Shown here one piece after another: positions 22,163-33,759 of a stretch of 64,000 nucleotides of DNA. Under the pieces are notes generated by a model that saw only the letters and a list, made by a program, of their open reading frames with translations, did not search any database and was not told where the DNA came from. How positions within the stretch are numbered: position 1 is the stretch's first letter; every line of letters starts with the position of its first letter. Origin of the DNA: Glebionis coronaria (lineage: Eukaryota; Streptophyta; Magnoliopsida; Asterales; Asteraceae); NCBI GenBank assembly GCA_025667525.1, contig CM046878.1, positions 102,005,237 to 102,069,236 of the forward strand, in the 5' to 3' direction. Made by a program: the position numbers and the translations under genes.

Positions 22163-23430
22163 TTATGGTGACCAAATTCGATAACCCTTAACCCCATCAC
22201 TGTATCCCATAAAAATGCCTTTAATGCCTCTCAGATCTAACTTTCCGTCACTAACACGATAATACATAGGGCATCCAAAAACACGAACCTTCGAATAATC
22301 TGTGGGCTTCCCGGACCAAACTTCAATCGGAGTCTTACAATCAATAGCAATGGCAGGAGACCTATTGACTAGATAGCAAGTTGTATTGAGTGCTTCAAAC
22401 AAAAAACTTCTATCTAATCCGGCATTTAAAAGTAAACATCGAGTTCTTTCTAATAGCGCCTGGTTCATCCGTTCAGCTACCCCGTTTTGTTGAGGAGTGT
22501 AACGAACCGTATAATGCCTAGCAATTCCTTCATCTTGACAAAAGTCTTCAAACTCTCTAGAAAAAAATTCCAAACCATTATTAGTACGAAGACGCTTAAT
22601 CTTCCTTCCAGCTTGGTCATCAATCAAAATCTTCCAATGCTTAAATTTCTCAAACGCCTGAATCTTGTGCTTCATCATAAACACCCACGTCATCCTTGAG
22701 AAATCGTCAATGATTGAGAGAAAATATCGAGCACCACCAAGAGAAGGTACTCGAGAAGGCCCCCAACAATCAACATGAAGATAATAGAGAGTACCTTTTG
22801 TTTGATGAATTGCTTTCGAAAAACTTATTCGCTTTTGTTTCCCCATGACACAATGCTCACAAAACTCCAAGATATCAACCTTGTGGTTGTCAAGCAGTCC
22901 CCGCTTGCTCAATATGACCATGCCTTTCTCACTCATGTGACCAAGACGCATATGCCATAACCTAGTCAAATCTGAGTTACTTTTCTCTGAACATGATATG
23001 GAAGCAGAACCTGTGATGGTTTCACCTTGTAAAGTGTAAAGAGAAGAAGTACATTTGGTTGCTTTCATAACCACCAAAGCTCATTTCGAAACACGAAGCA
23101 CACCATTCTCACTAGTATATTTAAAACCTTTCGAGTCGAACACACCTAGCGAGATCAGATTTTTCTTAAGATCTGGGACATGGCGAACATCAGTGAGCGT
23201 TCTAACAACTCCATCATGCATCTTGATTTGAATTGTTCCAATGTCAAAGACTTTGCATGGTGAATCATTACCCATAAAGACATTCCCGCCATCAAACTCT
23301 TCATATGTCACAAACCAATCCCGATTGAAACTCATATGAAAAGAACAAGTAGAATCCATGATCCAAGCAAGTGGTGTACCCATATATTCAACAACCGACT
23401 ATACCGCATCGCGTTGCGAACCTGAGTCAT
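22163..23430 (-). pseudogene. copia protease and integrase
   Basis: The protease region (about 23081-23430) has [12 protein letters not shown], in which the usual DSG/DSA active-site triplet reads DST, followed by [15 protein letters not shown]. The integrase zinc domain reads WHMRLGHMSEKG with CEHCVMGK; the core contains LHVDCWGPSR, DDFSRMTWVF, LRTNNGLEF with the second catalytic Asp, and YTPQQNGVAERMN with the catalytic Glu. An in-frame TGA near 23078-23080 lies between protease and integrase and an in-frame TAA near 22160 follows integrase, while the frame itself is preserved. The solo LTR insertion cuts the protein just upstream of protease at 23430. Confidence 0.9.
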
Positions 23431-26100
23431 TATCACACCCCACCATGACGGAATATGGGGCGTGACATATGGATATCATCACAACAATAGCTTGTATATA
23501 CAGAAAACTATATGAAATAGAAATGTCATAAAATGTGACACAATGTCATGATAGTATCTCAAACAATGTAGGCGTCTAGGTAAGTAGGTAACAGGCCTAC
23601 CTCTTACAAAAAACAAACAAATAAACAAACATCAAACATATAGGTGTCTAAAATGTACTACTTATTCAAACCTAAAATAAAGACTAAGAGGAAAGGGATT
23701 CCTCCTGATGCAATCCTAGCAGCCTCTAGACTCTAGCCACTTCTAACATCATGCTTCTCAACTATCCCACCTGAAAATGACGCTAAAATCTGTCAACATA
23801 AAGTTGGTGAGAACATAAGTTTAAGTTATTAAAAAATCTTAAGAAACCTTGTCAACCGCTGTAAATAAGTTGAAGAAAACAAGTTAAAGCAATGGACCAT
23901 AATGTGATAATCATGTTACATACAACTACAAAAAAGCACAATTATATCAGTCAAGAACACACAATAAGAACAATGCACCACACTATAACAATCAAAAATT
24001 ATCCCGTCACACACACAAGAACAATGCACCACACTATCCGGATCTTTCCCACACCACTTGTGGAAGATGAACCATATCCCCGTCGAGATATCTTGCCTCC
24101 GAGGAGATGATGCACAAGTACTCAGAACCAAGAACTCAGGACGGACCGTGCCCCACGCTCCACACACATAACAACTGGTCCCATAGACGCCCATACATCT
24201 ATGTACCAAAGCCAATCACAACCCAAACAAGATTCACATATCAGAACACATATCAAAGCACATATGAGAACACATAAGCACGCATGTCACGCAATAACAC
24301 ATCTATGTCCAAAAATTTATAAAAACATAGTACCAAAACATTTTAAGAACACCACAAGTGTCATCTCCATCCCATACTAGAAGAAAATATTTAAAAACTC
24401 AGTGAAAATGAGACTATGAACTCACTTGATAGCACAACAAGCTAGCACTCCTGCAAACCTATAAAATCATACAAACACCCTTAGCTCAGGTCTTAACACC
24501 CAAGTTAAGTAACAATCAATGAGATGAATCTAATCCCCCAATCTCCACTATCTACTTCTCCTACTACAAGTTATTCTATACGTAAAAATCTAGTTTTCTC
24601 CCGGTACGGTTTACTAGTCATTAAACGATCACATGAAGTGAACTTAACACCACACTTGGCTCCTACCCTATTGGAGTTATGTTTTTATATGCGCTAAGAA
24701 CTCCAAAACCAATTTTACTTTCTACTTACACGTTTAACCCTTTCGTTTAGTCTCTACGGCAAAAGTCGTTTTCACCAAAATGGATTTTCTATACATGCTA
24801 AATGTTTGTCACCAAAAGCCCCACCTAAACACCATAACTTTTATTGAAAACCTCCAGTACTTCCATATATATTATAAAGAGTTCCCAAATCAAAAATCTT
24901 TGGCTATCTCATTCGTTTGGTTAGGCTTTGACTCAAATTCCCGAAATCTAAATTTATTCCTGAACAGCGCACTGTTTTTGTAAAAATTGTTTGACGATCT
25001 TCCCGAACTCCATTTTCGACCAACCTTACATTTTTGAAAAGTAGACTCACTGAAATTAATTTAAAAAAAAACTCGACTAAAGGTGTTACCTACTGCCCAG
25101 AACAGTTGACACAAGACCGCCCTAAAAATCGGACTGTTTTACGCCTTTATGCACTAACCCTCTAAACATCATTAATTACCCCTAAATTCTTAACACAAAC
25201 CCTAAAATCATTAATGGATCTATATAACTATAATTCTCAGAAGATTAACAAAACCCTAATCCTCTTAATGATGGTTAATTAACATTTTAAACATGATTAA
25301 TTAATAAAATATGAATTAAATTAAGGTTTTAATTGATCACTTACCTTCAATCAAGAAAAAGTTATGAAAACCTAAAAAAATATTGTTGATTGCCGATTGA
25401 ATTCTCCGGGGATTTTTTTATGTGTTTTGATTTTAATAAAATCCTTATATAGTTTAAGTAAACAAATCCTAACCCAATAGTACTTACCTTTTTTTCTTTT
25501 TTTCCTTTTTTCCTTTTTCTTTTTTTTCACCGTCCTTTATAAAATTTTTACCAAAAATAATATTTTATTTTATTTTATTATTAAATTCGTTTTTTAATAA
25601 TTATTTCCTTAATTATATTTTTTTATTAATTCCTTAATTAATTAATTACACCTAAACCTTTTAACTAGTCAATTTTACGCGATTACCGTAAAATACATAA
25701 TTTATACAGTTTATGAAAATTCTTAAAATATGAAATAAACTTTATAACTAAGTCCTAAATGACTTAAAACCATCCCGTAAATTATTCCCGTGACTAAATA
25801 CCTCATCCGAGACCTCTAAACTCTAAACCCTAAATTGTAAAAATACGATCTACTATAATACTTATACGTATACGTAAAAACATAAAATAACACCATATCC
25901 TATCATAGTTACATCCAAGTGAACTCAGAGCACGAACTATACCCATCATAACATTATATAATGTACCACGCAATACACGAACGATGACTAACATCCAATC
26001 CAAGGCTCAAATATGAACATATTGCAAGTAAACGCACACTAAGCACATAATCAAAGTCAAACAGTCAAAAGTGACAAATCCAAAATTTAGGGTTGTCACA
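23431..26100 (-). mobile_element. Solo LTR of a large gypsy-like element, 2.67 kb
   Basis: The inserted block is flanked by a perfect 5-bp duplication, GTCAT at 23426-23430 and 26101-26105, and joins the two halves of the copia polyprotein when removed. On the minus strand it starts TGTGACAACCC and ends GGGGTGTGATA, so the usual terminal CA reads TA. A TATA box (ACTATATAAGG, minus strand, about 25446-25456) precedes a splice-donor-like GAAG/GTAAGT near 25340. No coding domain was found inside. Its ends and long internal stretches match the block at 44486-47182, which identifies both as LTRs of one family. Confidence 0.82.
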
Positions 26101-26105
26101 GTCAT

Positions 26106-26907
26106 CTTTAGAAACCGCGACAACCTGGCCTTTCTCCTTAAGCTTCGGGAAATTGTTCTTCCAATGGCCTTCCTCATGGCAATAATGACAAGTATCTCGA
26201 GGATTCGACCCTTAAGGTCTTGACTTCGATCTACTATTATATCTACTTTTTCCTTTGCCTCTTTGTGCTCGATGTCTTCGTCTATCCTGATTACCCGAAA
26301 CTGTTAAGCCAACGGGTTGAGATTCCAAAGTTCCTGATGCTTGATGGCGAAGCTCTCAGGAATGCAAACTAGATCGAACATCTTCCAAAGTAATAGTCTC
26401 TTAAACAACGACAAAGGAATTCACAAAGTTCTCATACGAGGGAGGTAACGAAACAAGTAGAATAAGAGCGGCATCTTCATCATCAATCTTGACGTCAACA
26501 TTTTTCAAATCCATCAAGATTGAGTTTAACGCATCAAGATGGTCTTTCAAAGCTGAGCCCTCTTTCATTCTGAGTGAAAACAAACGCTGCTTCAATAACA
26601 ACTTATTCGTCAACGACTTGGTCATATAAAGCTTTTCTAACTTCTTCCACACACCCGCAGCCGTTTCCTCGTCCTCAACCTCATAAAGAACCTCATCCGA
26701 TAAAGATAGCAAAATAGTAGAATGCGCCTTTTCATCTAGTGTATTGTATTTTGCATCGGTCATATCAGCCGGTTTGGGCCCGGCTAGAGGTGCCCAAATA
26801 CCTTATTATTTCAATAAGGCTCGAACTTTAACTCGCCACAAACTAAAATTGCTTTTGCCATTGAACTTCTCAAAAACACTAACTGCTGATGATGGTTGAG
26901 AGGACAT
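26106..26907 (-). pseudogene. copia gag with zinc knuckle
   Basis: The start codon is at 26905-26907 (MSSQPSSAVSVFEKFNGKSN), followed by tandem stops at 26803-26808. The UBN2/Tnt1-type gag core is recognisable from LLSLSDEVLYEVEDEETA and LLLKQRLFSLRMKEGS. A third stop is at 26401-26403, with a fourth shortly after. A zinc knuckle near 26155-26195 reads CHYCHEEGHWKNNF, with the last Cys replaced by Phe. The frame then runs into the solo-LTR insertion site. Confidence 0.88.
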
Positions 26908-27247
26908 GATGACTCAAACAGGATTTCTAAAGGCTTTTCTAAAATTCTGATGTATAACGAAAAACTCCAAACAAAATAAGTTTTCACAAACTAATTATCC
27001 CACTTCCACAATTGACCCCTTCAATTAAACAAACAAGAGCAACAATTGAACAAAAGAAAAATCAAAAAGTCATAAACCTGATATCTTTGATTTTTTGGGT
27101 CAGTAAGCTATCAAACACAAAACAAATTCCAAATATCGATTCTTGAAAGAAACCAACCAAAAGGAATGAATACAACATGAGTTTATTCAATAACCCACAA
27201 CAAAAGTTTGCTCCAAATTGATCAACCAATCGGATCTGATACCAATT

Positions 27248-27502
27248 TGTTAGGAATAGGGATAAATAAGTGGCAAAAGTGCAGCAACAAAAGATCAGAA
27301 TAAGTGTTTTATTGGGACAAAAGAACTGTTGCTATATTATTATTCCAAAAAGAATGTTACAAAGATACATAAGGATGCATTTTATAACACAAACCGACAT
27401 ACAACATTTCCTAGTATTGTAGTTACTACTAAAATGACTAAAGTGCCCATCAGACTAAAATTACATAAATACCCCTTAGAACTAAAAGTCACAGTTCTAA
27501 CA
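27248..27502 (-). repeat. 5' LTR of the minus-strand copia element
   Basis: A 255-bp direct repeat of 19986-20240. The primer-binding site lies immediately inside it. Confidence 0.92.
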
Positions 27503-27797
27503 GGAGTTACTCTTGGTTATTAAGCTATTTAGTTTGTCGAATTTCTACACCTATTTTATGTTTAAAGGTATATTTGACACACGATTATGAAAAAGGTTGT
27601 ATTTACCTTATGTAAAAAATAAGCTATTTAAAATATAAATTTTTGACAAAGAAAAATTGTCATAGCTTTTGGAAGAATAGCTTTTCACAATCTTTTAAAG
27701 CTATTTTAAGTATATTATAAAAAATTTGTTTTTCATCTCTCTCTCTTTTTACGTTCAACAATAATTATATTTTCAAAACTTATTTTAAGAGTAATAA

Positions 27798-28144
27798 GAG
27801 CAAAAGGTATAGTGACATTAGTTAGGTGACATTCAGAGGACTCATTTTAGCTTAAGCTTAATCCAAGCCATTAGTATACTCCATCCCCCTCCCTTGTGCG
27901 ACACAGTGGAAGTGATGCTAGCGGGTAGTGTCATCGAGTGGTTTTTGTTTTTTGTTTATATAAATTGCTTTTGTGTTGAGTTTGGGTTAGAATTGCCATG
28001 AGGAAGTACAAAGGTGAAGTTTTTATGGGTGATTAAAGAAGAGGTTATTTAGTGTGAAAGTGATAAGGGAAGTGAAGAGAAAAAAATACCGATATGACAT
28101 GACATGACACTATTTTTGAGTTTTGACTTATAAGACCTTTGCTT
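27798..28144. mobile_element. Tourist-like MITE, 347 bp
   Basis: Termini GAGCAAAAGGTAT and GACCTTTGCTT are approximate inverted partners, flanked by TAA at 27795-27797 and 28145-28147. The interior has paired TGACATTAG and GACATGACACTA-like sequences near each end. No coding region. Confidence 0.6.
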
Positions 28145-28147
28145 TAA

Positions 28148-29240
28148 GTCTTTCTTGATAGAGGGATGGATGAGTCACATATTTTGTAGAGGGAAATGGA
28201 ATAAGAGAAATGAAAATGAGTCAAATTTTCTTATGTGGGAGGTTAGAGAAATGAAAAAATGAAGAATTTGTGAGAATTTGTTAGAAAATTGATAGCGCAA
28301 ATTTAAAGTTTTATTTTTTCACTTTCAATTCAGAATTTAGAGAAATGAAAAAAAATTGCAATGCATTTCACAAATACGTATTTTACGCTTTTCAATTCAT
28401 ATGTATATTTTAGTTACGACTCGAATACATTTGTCACCGTGACCCGAATATGAAAAAAGTTTTACTCGGGTCAATCGGGTCGACTCAACCCCGAGTTAGC
28501 CAAACAATTTCAATTCAATATTCAAACCTATTTAATATGTTGGTGACTGGGTTGATCCTAATAACCCAAAGAAAAATATTGACCAGAATAAGCTTAATCG
28601 GGTTTTATTCGCGTCGCTTTTTGGACATCCTTAGTCAAAATATTGATTAAAAAAGTCAAAACAAAAAAAATATACAAATTGACGCATTTATGAGATTTAA
28701 TTCTCTATTGCTACCAAACAGTAGAATTAAACATAATTCTCTATTGATTTCAATTTTATGAGTTTTAATTCTCTGCTTCATTTCTAATCTTTGAAATGTT
28801 CTCTACTAAACGTACCCTTAATTATAGGCGTGACATGTCAACTTCTACGGTATAACACAAAACCTCAAAAACACTCATCCAATAACATTCTTATAAAAAA
28901 GATTAGTTTATAGACACAAACAAAAATAAAGAAAATCACGCGCAGGCACTTGCTTACATGACCACAACATAGTGCTTGTAATGCTTATGATGCTTCGTAC
29001 GGTACAATTATGGCGGCAGTATAGTCACGAAAATGTGCCGATAACGAGATGAAACACCATAAGTTGCGATTATATTCATATTTTGAAACGAGAGGTAATT
29101 CGTCCTCTAAATTGATCGGTATAACCATATTGCAGGGGAAAACGCGTAAATTTGTTATAATGAATGCACTTTTAATGGGGTTTTGGGATTGCGTTTGCAA
29201 CTAGATTATCTATTTATTTCATTTTCAAAATGGACATAAG
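28148..29240. other. Intergenic sequence with scattered MITE-like fragments
   Basis: No gene was seen. The CTACTAAACGTACCCTTA near 28801-28818 resembles the right terminus of a Tourist element, but no left partner was found. GGGTCGACTCAACCC-like sequence near 28470 recalls hAT interiors. Confidence 0.35.
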
Positions 29241-29248
29241 TTAAAATG

Positions 29249-29588
29249 AGTGTTTGGATAATAAAAGAAAAAAAAGTGATTATTTGTATTTAGAAGCTTG
29301 CAAAATGGAGTTTTAAAAAAGTAAGTAAGGAGGTGTTTTTAGAAAATGAATTTTTTCTTAAGTTGGGTCAACCGATAAATGTTTATTTTAATCATTTTAC
29401 ATATCAATTAAAAAATAATCTGATTTGCCAAATACTAAAAAAATTGATAATCTGATTATTGTTATTTCAAACAACATAATCAAATCTAAACACTATGTCT
29501 TAAAACCACGTTTTCTAATTGTTAATTACCTGATTATTCATTTTGAAAAGCATAGCCCGTTTTTAATAAGCAATCCCAAACACCCCCT
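29249..29588. mobile_element. Possible MITE with GTGTTTGG ends
   Basis: The left end reads AGTGTTTGGATAATA and the right end reads GCAATCCCAAACACCCCC, which are inverted partners over about 12 bases. AAT/TAA-like flanks are ambiguous, so the superfamily cannot be set. Confidence 0.4.
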
Positions 29589-30484
29589 AAATAAAGTTTG
29601 AAAAATTATGCATTTAATATTAAACGCTGGAATATGTACAAATTTTTCTTATTTTTACACTAATTGTTGCACCCAGAGAGCAAAGGGTGCTATGAGTTTT
29701 TTTTTCAAAACGCCATCAGGCGATGCAACTTCCATACTAGATATCCGTTTCCCATCCCGCGTCATCGTTCTCAATTCAAATGATCTCGTTTTTCTTTTTT
29801 TAGTTTTTTTATTGTATTGTGGGTGGGTTCGTTCAAGGGTTTATGAAGATATCATAATTGTGTGTTAAGGAGAGATATGTATTTTAGATGTTGATTTGAA
29901 TTTTTATGTTATAAGCAAAAGGGTAAAAGCCACAAATACATTACCTACTTTATACTCTGAGCCATTATACATAACAGACTTTTTTATGTATAAAATACAT
30001 AGTTGAATAGAAAGTTGACCTTTGACTCTAACTAAGCAACCTAAAGAACCAATATTTTTTCTTGTGTTACCGGGTATACTAAGTTTTTTTGGAGGGAAAA
30101 CGCATTTTACACTAGTTTCTTCCTTCCTTCGATGGATCTCCATTTCATCCACCAAAACAAACAGATTCCTAGAAACTGGAAGTCTGGAATAGCCAAAACT
30201 TTGACATTTCATAAGAAGGTAATTCATATGCACATTCAGTTATTGTTTTCTTCTCAATCGATTATCCTTGATCTTTGATTGATAATTGAATTTCTTATAT
30301 TTTAGATTAAGAATTTGTTGATAATAGATAAAGGCAAAAGTATGATTCCTAATCCCCTTTGTAATATGATTTTATTGTATGTTAATCCCTTTATATTTGA
30401 TTTTATTTTTTGGGTTTTTTAGTTTGGTAAGATTAAATTGATTGAGGTCTCATTGATTTGCTTTAGGGAAAATCGGAGTTAGCA

Positions 30485-31256
30485 GTGAGTGTACATCACC
30501 TTTCGATCCAAGGCCTCCATCAACAGCAGCTATTGAAGCCGTAGCCAAATTGAGAACTCAAAGTCCTACAATAAAATTCCTTGACTATTTTGGGTTTAAC
30601 GCAGTTAAAGATTTGGAAGACATAAGTTTTTTTCTTTAAAAGACAATAAGATAAAAAGCTTTGTAAGTAATACACTGGTTGTTTTAAGGAAAATGGTGTA
30701 GGCGAAACAACTGATAAAGTGGAAAGCAAACCAAGTTGGTAGTACAAAGACCAAAATAGGCTGCTGTTGGTGGTGATTCATCACCTTTTGATCCAAGGCC
30801 TACGTCAGCAGCAGCTGCTGAAGTCGTAGCCAAATTGAGAACTAAAGGTCCTACAAGAGAGTTGCTTGACTATTTTGAGTTTTACTCAGTTCAAGATTTT
30901 GAAGACATAAGTTTTTTTTCTTCAAAATATAAATTCATAAAAGCTTTGTAAGAAATACAATTGGTTGTTTAATTGAAAAGGGTGTAGGTGAAACAACTGT
31001 GGTAGTAAAGACACCAAAAGAGGTTGTTGTTAGTCCATCAATGATTGGTAAACAAGCTAAGAAGGGAGGTAGTATTCCATCACAGAGTTATAAGGAAGTT
31101 GATGATTTGTTAGAAGGAAAATATGTTTGCTTGGGTAAGAGAGCCTAAGATTCTGGTATTGGAAAAAGCCCTGTTGATGTCACAGGAGTTGTTCTAGGGT
31201 TAACAAATAGGAAAACTTGGGAGCATATCCTCAAGCATGGAAAAAAGAATACATAA
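30485..31256 (+). pseudogene. Unknown gene, left-arm copy, with duplicated exon
   Basis: I do not recognise this gene. Conserved segments read SPFDPRPTSAAAAEVVAKLR, then RELLDYFEFYSVQDFEDI, and, after a break, PSMIGKQAKKGGSIPSQSYK, EVDDLLEGKYVCLGKRA and TWEHILKHGKKNT followed by TAA at 31254-31256. A TAA at 31146-31148 interrupts it. The segment from TCACCTTTCGATCCAAGGCC to the end of the following intron-like stretch (about 30497-30777) is repeated at about 30778-31000, so the first exon is tandemly duplicated. Lys-rich stretches suggest a basic protein. The same gene lies in reverse at 32521-33160, where it is better preserved upstream and carries fewer stops. Confidence 0.6.
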
Positions 31257-31399
31257 TGTTGATGCTGTTCTTGGATGTTCTTAGGATGCAACATTTTGTA
31301 TTTGTACAATGGCTAAATTATGACATAGCTTGTAAATTTTGTAAGTTTATACAAGCTGCATGATTGTTACAATTTCATCTATGTAACTGGTACTGTACT

Positions 31400-32330
31400 T
31401 GTTTACCATATATATTTATTTATCTTATATTTGTTATGGATGCACTCTACAATTTCATCTAATTGGTGTTTGGATCATAAGGTTGAGTTCTAGTCTTAAT
31501 GTTTGGTTGACTTTGTTTACACAATTCATTTTTCCTTATTAGTTGCTTATTCAATTGATCTTCTAGTCTAAATAACAAAATTACCAAAAAAAAAAATTAG
31601 TAGCTTATTCAATTGTTCACTGTTTCAGGATACCATCAACTTATAAGGTCATTGCATAACCTTGTTTAGTAGTTAAACAAGCCCAAAAAAGGTCCTAGAA
31701 GGAACTTATTTTTATGCTTATGCTTCTATTAGCTTAGACTTGTTTTATTTTTCTGTTTATGCTTGAAAAAGTTCTAAGCTGATATCAAAAGGGGTGTTTG
31801 GTTTAGAGTGAAACCTAGGTCATTATCCAGTTAGACAGCTAAGGATTTCTGCATACTTGTGTTAGGTGTTGTAGTAGACAATCTTGTATTATTTTTAGTC
31901 TCTTTAGTTCAAACTCAAGATTAAAAGATCTTTGTGTTTTATGTCAAAAACTATAAACCTTTATTGTAACTAAAACTGTAAACATTTGTAGCACAAACTA
32001 CAAACAATTGTTGTATGACAAAAATGGCAAAATGAAATAAGCACAACTTATTGTAATAAGCTCTAAACACAAATCTTGTTTGAAACAGTCAAATGTCCCC
32101 TAAAATTCTAGTTATCTACCATATTTAAAGTTCAAATTCTTACAAACCAGTCCTTGCAACTTATTACCAACTTACATGAACTTATAAATACAATTTACAA
32201 CCCTAAATTTGTCCAAACTTGCCATGCATAGATGATAAGATTGGCAGACTTCTTGAATAACCAAGTAATAAGCAAGCAGAAACACAAGTTTAAATCTGTT
32301 AAAGTCAAATATCATTGATTAACCAAAGAT
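31400..32330. other. Central spacer of the inverted-repeat element
   Basis: AT-rich sequence with no open frame of note, containing stretches such as TTGCTTATTCAATTG and AACTATAAACCTTTATTG. It is the loop between the two arms. Confidence 0.5.
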
Positions 32331-32520
32331 AAACATATAAGCTTAATAGGTAGCAATTACATACATGATAATTAAAAGTGATGCAACTTGTATAAACTTG
32401 CAAAAAAATTACAACCCATGACATAATTTTACCATTATACACATACAAAATAAAATAGTACTACCATAAGTTATTAAACAAGGTGTTGCATCATAAGGAC
32501 CACCTAGAACAACATCAACA

Positions 32521-33160
32521 TTATGCATTCTTTTTTCCTAGCTTGAGAATATGCTCCCAAGTTTTCTCATATGTTGCCCCTAGGACAACTCTTGTGACAG
32601 CAACAGGGCTATTGCTAATACCAAAATCTTTAGCTCTCTTACCCAAGCAAGCATAATTTCCTTCCAGCAAATCATCAACTTCCTTACAACTTTGTGATGG
32701 CACTACCTCCCTTCTTATCTTGTTTACCAATCATTGATGGACCAGTACCTCCCTTTTTAGAATGTCTACCAGACTTTGATGGACCAACAACAGCCTATTT
32801 TGGTCTATGTACTACCAAACTTGGTTTGCTTTCCACTTTTTCAGTTGATTCACCTACACCTTTTCCCTTTAAACCACCAATTGTATTTCTTACAAAGATC
32901 TTTATGTAATAGTTTGTCCCTGAATACATACATGTATCTTCATAGTCTTCAAATGACTTAAAGCCATGATAGTCAAGCAATTCTTGAGTTAGATCTTCAC
33001 TCCTCAATTTGGCTACGACTTGTGTTGCTACTATTGTTACAGGCGACCCACGATCAAAAGGAAATGAATCAATGCTTAAAGAATACATTGGATCAAAACT
33101 AGAAACAGGTTAATCTCTGCTACTAGGCTTAGGCCCACTTACTTGCTTTGCGCTGCTACC
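32521..33160 (-). pseudogene. Unknown gene, right-arm copy
   Basis: On the minus strand the frame reads MYSLSIDSFPFDRGSPVTIV, QVVAKLRSEDLTQELLDYHG, FKSFEDYEDTCMYSGTNYY and KIFVRNTIGGLKGKG (about 32795-33088). It continues, after a stop and a shift, to PSMIGKQDKKGG, CKEVDDLLEGNYACLGKRAK and TWEHILKLGKKNA, ending at 32521. It matches the left-arm copy segment by segment, including the 3' untranslated stretch. An upstream intron is suggested by AATG/GTAAGT near 33425 and GCTTTAG/GTGTC near 33185. I cannot name the family. It could be a MULE accessory gene or a captured host gene. Confidence 0.6.
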
Positions 33161-33759
33161 ATCACTGCTAATTATAATGACACCTAAAGCAATATTAATG
33201 GGAACTAAATCAATTTAAACATAACAAACTAAATCGGCCGAATAATACAATCAAATAGAAAGGGATAAGGAATCAATACAATCAAATTAAAAAAGGAGAT
33301 TAAGAATCATACTTTTGCCTTTATCATTATGCAAAAATCCTAAAGAAAAAATGAGTATCCAATTGTGCAAATTAAAAAGGAGATTATACTAATAACTAAA
33401 AAATACATAATTGAGTATCAGACTTACCATTGTATCCAATTAGGTCGATTATTGTTTTTAGGGTTCTTATAACGTGGATCAATTTGGGAGAAAGGAGAAG
33501 GAGATGAAATGAATTATTACAATAAGTTTTTCCCCCAAAACACAACCCAATGATATATTCGGTACCAAAACAAAAATAGCGGTTGTTTAGATTGACAAAT
33601 AAAAGCCAAAGGTTGATTGTTAATCAATTATGTATTTTATATATAAAAAATTTTAAAATGTACAACAGGTCAATGTAAAAATAGATACTAATATATTTGT
33701 GACTTTTACCCTCAGAAAAATAATAAGATTACATCAATTTTCCTTAAAGCATGAGCGGG

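Larger units (their letters stand above)
19986..27502 (-). mobile_element. Ty1/copia (Tnt1/Tork-like) retrotransposon, minus strand, split by a solo LTR
   Basis: Two direct repeats of exactly 255 bp (19986-20240 and 27248-27502) begin TGTTAGGAATAGGG and end CAGTTCTAACA. They differ at roughly 18-20 sites by eye, about 92-93% identity. On the minus strand the 5' LTR is at the high-coordinate end. A tRNA-Met-type primer-binding site (TTGGTATCAGATCC) abuts it just below 27248, and a purine tract (AAGGTGGAGAT) abuts the 3' LTR at 20241-20251. Gag, protease, integrase, RT and RNase H follow in copia order. The flanks ATGAT and GGAGT do not match, so the target duplication has decayed or one end recombined. 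A 2.67-kb solo LTR lies between gag and protease. Confidence 0.93.
29921..33711. mobile_element. MULE-like element organised as a giant inverted repeat with an unknown gene in each arm
   Basis: The termini are inverted partners: GGGTAAAAGCCACAAATA at 29921 and, read on the minus strand, GGGTAAAAGTCACAAATA at 33711. TATAAAATACATA(G/A)TTGA and the TTGACCTTTG/TCAACCTTTGG motifs continue the match inwards. The flanks TAAGCAAAA (29912-29920) and TCAGAAAAA (33712-33720) agree at 7 of 9 positions, suggesting a Mutator-type 9-bp duplication. Inside, about 1.4 kb on the left (to about 31400) is repeated in inverse on the right (about 32330-33600), around a spacer of roughly 0.9 kb. I see no transposase domain. 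Confidence 0.65.

Noticed and set aside
23892..24215. Overlapping frames of 72 and 99 codons on both strands
   Set aside because: They lie inside the solo LTR, overlap each other on opposite strands, have no recognisable domain and are not kept in the related LTR at 44486.
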